64,000 nt of DNA from Bolinopsis microptera (lineage: Eukaryota; Ctenophora; Tentaculata; Lobata; Bolinopsidae). Below the pieces are notes generated by a model that searched no databases, was not told where the DNA came from, and worked only from the letters and a program-made list of their open reading frames with translations. Numbering within the stretch: the first letter of the stretch is position 1; every line of letters starts with the position of its first letter. The position numbers and the translations under genes are program-made. Below are positions 58,231 to 64,000 of the stretch, piece by piece. The DNA is taken from the NCBI RefSeq assembly GCF_026151205.1, contig NC_087072.1, forward strand, positions 23,329,603 through 23,393,602. Direction: 5' to 3'.

Positions 58231-58598
58231 TTATAAATTCCACGTGATGTAAGAGACTTATTTGCCTTGTAGAATATTTATTTCCCATGGGCCCACGTGC
58301 ACACCGCGCGCCAAACGGTCACGTGGACAAATTATCGACCTTATCGTGATCCTGTAACTCACACCATATGTGCTTATTTTGGTAAGGAGGAATTATATTC
58401 TTGATCTGGGTCCTGGGAACATTCCAACGGCGAGCCATTAACATGTTACACACATTAGTTACATATCATAGCATACAATTTCTTATTACACGCAGTATAG
58501 GCGGGACCTGTTATGTGTACAGTTAGCGATATTTAACTGTTATCAATATCAATATCATAAACACATGATATAGAATGTAAGCTCAATAAAATTTAATT
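58231..58598. other. No recognised feature
   Basis: Short CACGTG-containing stretch (58242, 58294-58325) and AT-rich DNA. Nothing seen. Confidence 0.35.
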
Positions 58599-58606
58599 CA
58601 TATATG

Positions 58607-58650
58607 CAGTGGCGTAACGTTGCCTGTTTGCGCCCTTCGTTACGCCACTG
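58607..58650. mobile_element. hAT MITE, 44-bp minimal copy
   Basis: CAGTGGCGTAACGTTGCCTG joined to CGCCCTTCGTTACGCCACTG with only a few bases between. The left duplication is CATATATG (58599-58606); the right one is split as CATA ... TATG by the next element. Confidence 0.9.
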
Positions 58651-58654
58651 CATA

Positions 58655-59160
58655 CCTTACAAGACATATTTATAACGTACGAAATGTGGCGGTTTTCCGA
58701 AAATTTCGCCATATTTTCGGACCGCCAAAATTTCGGTCGTCGTAATAGAATCCGTCGCATTATCTTTTAGCTTATTTCAATGACTGTGCCTTCACTGCTT
58801 TATTTTGTTTCTAAAAAGTAATATCAAGTAAAATAAATAAATAAATTCTGGCATCTTGGGACAAATTATCACCACACCAATGACGAATTGAATGTCAAGC
58901 AATACAGTTTAAATTTGCATTAAAATACATGTATGTGCTAACATGAAAGTCTTACAGTCTTAATACAGACTAAGTTTGAACATGATTTTACCGAATTTCA
59001 GAAATTTCCTTACTGCTTACTGTCACAAAAAATGATGAAAAATACCCTTATTTTCTGTGACGTCCGAAATTTGACGGTTTTTGTTCAATTTGACCATATT
59101 TTCGGACCGCCAAAATTTCGGTCGTCGCAAATTAGGCCGCCATAAATATGTCTTGTAAGG
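58655..59160. mobile_element. TA-flanked MITE, 506 bp
   Basis: The ends (TA)CCTTACAAGACATATTTAT and its inverted counterpart lie between TA (58653-58654) and TA (59161-59162), as in Tc1/mariner-type insertions. Inner motif CGGACCGCCAAAATTTCGGT occurs near both ends. It inserted inside the right TSD of the 44-bp hAT copy. Confidence 0.85.
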
Positions 59161-59166
59161 TATATG

Positions 59167-59703
59167 GTCTACTAAACTTTTGGTCTATTTCAAAATTAGT
59201 CGCCGAAAAATTAAGTCACATGAAATTTGGTTTAAACAATCTTGGTCAACAGTTTGACTAAATTTATGGTTATAGTCAAAATTTGTCGTTATTAAGGTAA
59301 GTAAGTTATTCTATAATCTTGCATTAATTATATTTATTTAATAGCAAGGGTTAATCAAGTGTAAGATGATAAACATCATGGACTCGACGATACCAATAAC
59401 CAGACGACATCAGTATTCGCTATGTGGACAGGCAAGTTATTAAATTACTGCTACTTATTATAGGTGGCTGTCAACTAAATTTTTATTAATTTAGAGAATA
59501 ACACCCAATCAGACGATTTTACGTTCGTAGGTTATACTTTCGTGCTTTCACTGTAGATTGTTACAGTGATAGCAAATGTTACAGTTACATTCAAATAACA
59601 GTAGTATACTGACATGTGTTTGGTATGAAACTGAAAGTAAACCAATATTATAATTATATCGAAAACTTAACCATCTTTTAAGATGTCTAGCGTTTTAATC
59701 TTA
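59167..59703. other. No recognised feature
   Basis: AT-rich, no gene or shared repeat seen. Confidence 0.35.
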
Positions 59704-60019
59704 CTAGCAGGAACCCGTATAACCCTAAAATAGTGTCAAGACTCAAGAGACTAAATAATTATTACCTATTTAATTCGCGTTTTTGACACCACTTGGGGGT
59801 TCAAATTTTGGGCTCTAAAACTCCTATTCCTTGGCCAATTTTTTATTTTTTCATGCTGATTTGGAGGCCATTAAAGCATTTGACCCAGTCAAAAAAGTAT
59901 CAGTTGTATATCTTTTACGGTTTTTGCGGAAAGTCGCGTTAAAGTTGATGCCGTGGTGTCAGTAAAATGGTACGGATAAACACATCCATATATATCGTCT
60001 CGCTTTATATATAGTAAGA
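59704..60019 (-). mobile_element. Helitron-like non-autonomous element (copy 2)
   Basis: Same ends as copy 1: minus strand TCTTACTATATATAAAGCGA to TTCCTGCTAG, between A and T. Confidence 0.8.
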
Positions 60020-61078
60020 TTATGGCGAATCTTTTCATCGTGTGGCAAACTTGGCTCTAGCAGTTTTAGAATGGTACAGCTATCCCTAGTTTTCAGTTAT
60101 CCCTAGAACGAATAATCGATCGAAAGTTATAATTCCACAGAAAGGTAACCACAATTTAAAAACCCTAAAACATATTCGTTCTTACACCGGTTGACTTGAC
60201 GATCTTATATTTTTTGTATACTTTCATGATAGCAACTACTGTAACCATTATTAACTAGCGTAATTACTGAAGTTAACTGTTTCGATTCAGTTTCTTAATT
60301 TATTTTACTATTAGACTCTAGCTATACGATACTTACCGCGAAACATAATTGAACACGTTTCATACCGTCTAACTAAGACCAAAGAATCCATTGACCATTA
60401 CAGCTGTTACGTACTGCAGTATATGAATATCACCTCAGACCGTGTTACGTTATCAAGTCTTTGTTTTAGCTGGACGGTATGAACTGAAGTTCGACTCTGT
60501 CGTTTCATTGGATTCGTTCAAAACATTTTGTCAGATTACGTAGTCACATTCATATAAAATTTGTTAATTCTTATAATTACTGTACTGGTAAATAATATTG
60601 TATTATTATGTACACTAAATTTAACAAGCAACCACAATGGATCCCAAGCAAGCTGTCAATTAAGCCTTTAGTTTTCGAACTGCAGTGCGTGTCTTAGACA
60701 AGTCCAGGTACTCACGTACTTTAATTAGACACAGTCTAACTCTAATTATAATGCGTGAGTACCTCGACTATTTCAGTTCTTGCACATTTACATGACGTAA
60801 AGTCGGCAGTACTTTAATTGGCAAACGAGAAATTATCTATTTCCGTATTATATCTTGTCCGATGTTCGTACTTTCAATTTAATTATGAATTGTTCAGTGA
60901 ACTTAGTACTCACGAGGTTTGGATGATTTATTTGAAACGAACGGACTTCCATTATAATCTAAATTCAAATTAAACACATAAATAACACAATTCAAAATAG
61001 ATTAGTGTTGGACATTTTGCAAGACTTCAATATTTATTGATTTATGCTTTTTGGACAAGCTCAGTATAATTCTTAAGT
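60020..61078. other. No recognised feature
   Basis: AT-rich sequence. No gene or repeat could be assigned. Confidence 0.4.
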
Positions 61079-61153
61079 TACCTGGGGGCCCCAGGCTATT
61101 ATGTTCATAAACATAAAGATTCGGCGGAATGACAGGCTGAGCGCCGCCCAGTA
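61079..61153 (-). repeat. Short dispersed repeat with CCTGGGG palindrome (copy 3)
   Basis: TACCTGGGGGCCCCAGGCTA, TTATGTTCATAAACATAAAG, ATTCGGCGGAATGACAGGCT, GAGCGCCGCCCAGTA. The most complete copy in the window. Confidence 0.82.
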
Positions 61154-61195
61154 ATTCTTAAGATGATCAGGTGACGCGTTACGTGCCGTCTATAC

Positions 61196-62131
61196 CAGGA
61201 GGTGACCGGGACATGATTTTAGGCCTGACCGGGACCGGGACCGGGACCGGGATACAAAATGTGACTTGACCGGGACCGGGGCCGGGACCGGGACTGAGAT
61301 TATCAATTTACCGTGACCGGGACCGGGACCGGGACCAATAATTTCTGGGATTTCTATCTTACCGGGACTGGGACCAACAATCCAATTTTACCGGGATGAC
61401 CGGGATTTGACCGGGATGACCGGGATTTGACCGGGATGACCGGGACCAAAACTGGTATTCTCATATTGAAAGCTGAAACTTTCATTTACATTATAATTGA
61501 AAAATTTGAATAAGTAATAACTAGAATATTAAATTAGAAAAAACTAAAAAAACCCGTCAATATGGGGCATGGGCCTAATGTACTACACCAATAATGTTCA
61601 TGTACTGATTACTCAAGTTCACCCTCATTCCTCATTCCTCATTCCTCAATCAATGATCCCTCAAATTATTAAACAGTTTCATTCTCCAATTCCAATTGAC
61701 AATTGGGCGTAGCCCGGGCCGAGTTGAAAACTTGATGTTACTTTGCACTTATGAGTTATGTAACGATATTAGTTACCTTAACTTGTTTAGCAATTTTAAA
61801 CATTGTTTTATTTGGCTCAGAGGTTGTTTAAAGATGAAATTCACAATGAATGAAAGTAAAAACTTAAAATCACAGTGAATGAAATTATGTAAAAGATCCC
61901 GGTCAAAATCCCGGCAAATTTGAGTGATTGACCGGGACCGGGACCGGGACCGGGACCAAGAATCCTGAATTAACCGGGACCGGGACCGGGACCGGGATCA
62001 TAAATCACCATTTGACCGGGACCGGGACCGCGACCGGGATGAAAAATGTGACTTGACCCGGTTGACCGGGACCGGGACCGGGATAGCTAAAAATTGCCAA
62101 TCCCGGTACCGGGATTCCCGGTCACCTCCTG
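61196..62131. mobile_element. hAT-type element rich in ACCGGGA motifs (copy 2)
   Basis: The ends CAGGAGGTGACCGGGA and the inverted TCCCGGTCACCTCCTG are flanked by an 8-bp duplication GTCTATAC (61188-61195, 62132-62139). Long GGGACCGGGACC runs fill both subterminal regions. AT-rich centre with no transposase; it shares AATTTGAGTGATTGACCGGG-type sequence (inverted) with the element at 15244. Confidence 0.92.
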
Positions 62132-62168
62132 GTCTATACTCTATAATAGTTAGGATCGAATACTTTAT

Positions 62169-62303
62169 ACTGGATCACGTACTGCAATACATGCCGTCTA
62201 GCTAGTATCAAATACTGGATCACGTACTGCAATACGTGCTGACTAGCTAGTATCAAATACTGGATCACGTACTGCAATACGTGCTGTCAAGGCAGAACAA
62301 AAA
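62169..62303 (+). repeat. 45-bp tandem repeat, 3 copies
   Basis: ACTGGATCACGTACTGCAAT followed by ACGTGCTGACTAGCTAGTAT. Starts at 62169, 62214 and 62259. Confidence 0.9.
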
Positions 62304-63337
62304 CTCCATCACGTAATCGACTACGTAACGCGTAACGTACTGTCTAGCTAGGATCTAAGTTTCCGGGTTGTTTTGGATCACCCTGTGAATCTGCATTGCT
62401 GCCAAATTGATGGTGGGCAAAGAACCAATAACTATCTACAAAATGTACTGTGACCTGTGTCACATATTGCATAACAATAAAGGTACCAGAGAAATTGTGA
62501 GAAAAGAGGCAACAATTCTGTGGCCGTATTTCATGTCTAGTTTCTAAACTTTCTGCAAGATTTAATATAACGTTGAGTAACATTTATTATTTTCAGGTAC
62601 CTAGAGTTTCAGTGTCTGAACTCTGAAATCCCTATAACCTACTCTTGCCCTCAGTCAGACTGCTGTTCAAAGTAAGACAAGTTCTAGTTAAGTTTGAGAT
62701 CAAGATTTAACTATTGAAGTATGTATAAATTGTATATTGTATAAATTGCATGTATAAATTAAAGAAGATTCCGTTCCTTGAATGACTTTAAAACATTTGA
62801 ACATAAAATTTTTTACTGAGATACAGAGGGATTCGAATTTTTCTCTTCAATCTTATTGGTTCTATCAATAATATTCTGATTTTGTTGCAGGTCGACTGCA
62901 GGGCGCAGGCAACGACTGGCAACCGGAGATCATAAATTCAGCTTGATCAGACTAAAGTATGCTTCATGATGAAAAACGAAAGACATCAAACTTGGTTAAA
63001 TGGTATACAGATCAACGATTGGACATTCCTTCTACTTTAATGCTACATCAACATGTAATACTTGATAGACAATAACCTTCAAATATTTTGTGACTGAACT
63101 GTGAAATGTGAACACAATCCCAACCCTTCAATTATGATAGGATTTACCTCGACCAATATATATATTACAACTATGACAGTGGGTTGCATGTACATACGAT
63201 GTTTCAGGAAGCCCGTGAACCCGGCTTTGTAATATGCAATTTTTCAGCATTATCTGTGATAGCTGCACTGAAAGTATTTTGGGGTCTCGTATTTGTAGTT
63301 TGTACGTGTGAAATTTACTCTTTACTGTTTATTTTCA
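62304..63337. other. No firm gene
   Basis: Short frames are open on both strands at 62344-62583, e.g. plus-strand YKMYCDLCHILHNNKGTREI to a stop near 62550, but no splice context or known domain supports them. Otherwise AT-rich. Confidence 0.35.
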
Positions 63338-63654
63338 CTAGCAGGAACCCGTCTAACCCTAAAGTGGTGTCAAGACTCGAGAGACTAAAATAATTATTAC
63401 CTATTTAATTCGCGTTTTTGACACCACTTGAGAGTCCAAATTTTGGGCACTAAAATTATTATTCCTTGGCCAATTTTTTATTTTTTCATGCTGATTTGAA
63501 GGCCATTAAAGCATTTGACCCAGTCAAAAAAGTTTCAGTTGTATATGTTTTACGGTTTTTGCGGAAAGTCGCGTTAAAGTTGATGCCGTGGTGTCAGTAA
63601 AATGGCACGGATATATACACATATATATATCGTCTCGCTTTATATATAGTAAGA
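63338..63654 (-). mobile_element. Helitron-like non-autonomous element (copy 3)
   Basis: Same ends and A|T insertion context as copies 1 and 2. The 69-codon frame at 63184-63393 runs into it and is not a gene. Confidence 0.8.
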
Positions 63655-64000
63655 TATGTTATTTATCATATTTGGCTTTTGTAATTGATCGTGGATGATT
63701 AAACTTAACTTATAACTGTTGTGCATGTTGATAACGGTGATTGGCAAATGGCATACTTATATTGACTGTATTGAGTTATTGATGGGATGAAATGTATTAG
63801 AATTATTGTTCTGCTTAAACAGACCGCTTCAAATTAACCAAGCCTATTTATTGAATGCCAACATAATGAAGAACTCAATCGATATAGCGAATTTACCAGA
63901 TTACGTTCATATCAACTCTGTCCAGTATCTGTGCTGTCACAGTGTCACAATATGCAGAAATGATATAATGTGCTCGCGGTAACGCGCGATATTAGTCAAG
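63655..64000. other. No recognised feature
   Basis: AT-rich sequence to the window end. Nothing seen. Confidence 0.35.

Overview
The window is AT-rich, intron-bearing eukaryotic DNA that is very dense in transposable elements. The host-type coding fragments are animal-like: the C-terminal zinc module of a WDR24-type GATOR2 subunit, a secreted or surface protein with a Notch-ligand-like (DSL) region plus ephrin-receptor-like GCC2/GCC3 repeats and a thrombospondin type-1 repeat, a BPI/LBP-type exon, and a discoidin-like (galactose-binding fold) exon. I read it as an invertebrate metazoan, probably marine and possibly early-branching; the sequence alone does not give me the phylum. Boundaries below come from eye reading of GT/AG sites, target-site duplications (TSDs) and inverted repeats; no alignment or transcript data were available.

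Layout. 1-2365 is a ~55-bp G-rich minisatellite lying just upstream of the last WDR24-like exon (2506-2809). 3.4-6.5 kb holds a dead reverse transcriptase fragment and several small repeats. 6.5-11.4 kb is a hAT-type element (8-bp TSD) into which a CR1-like LINE with an intact 1158-codon ORF2 has inserted. 13-18.5 kb holds a duplicated 0.5-kb repeat, a LINE fragment, an ACCGGGA-rich hAT element and a TIR element with a FLYWCH fragment. 20.4 and 23.5 kb carry possible host exons (the first bZIP-like).

25.1-31.0 kb (minus strand) is the most interesting host gene: signal peptide, C2/MNNL-like plus DSL-like exon, five nearly identical 306-bp exon-plus-intron units encoding GCC2/GCC3 modules (a sixth is damaged), a TSP1 exon and a C-terminal exon. 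Its introns hold an RTE-like LINE fragment, itself broken by a hAT MITE and accompanied by a Mutator-like MITE. 32.4-33.9 kb has a BPI/LBP-like exon beside a GC-rich palindromic block, and a discoidin-like exon. 34-43 kb is mostly inverted-repeat elements and LINE/LTR debris.

43.4-46.0 kb is a TTAA-flanked transposon; 46.2-48.2 kb a LINE with an intact RT ORF; 51.7-54.7 kb a complex satellite; 54.9-55.6 kb an RT fragment; 55.7-56.4 kb a tandem duplication of a small membrane-protein ORF; 56.6-58.2 kb a foldback transposon made of AGCGCT repeats; and 58.6-64 kb more MITEs, Helitron-like copies and a second ACCGGGA hAT.

The window's main story is layered transposition. At least six insertions can be resolved by their TSDs, giving relative ages (for example hAT MITE before CR1; RTE fragment before hAT MITE; foldback before Mutator-like MITE; 44-bp hAT remnant before the TA-flanked MITE). 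The main biological novelty candidates are the homogenised exon array in the DSL-like gene, the multi-membrane/degenerate-2A leader of the CR1 ORF2, and a recurrent CTTCG/CGAAG hairpin apex shared by several small repeats.
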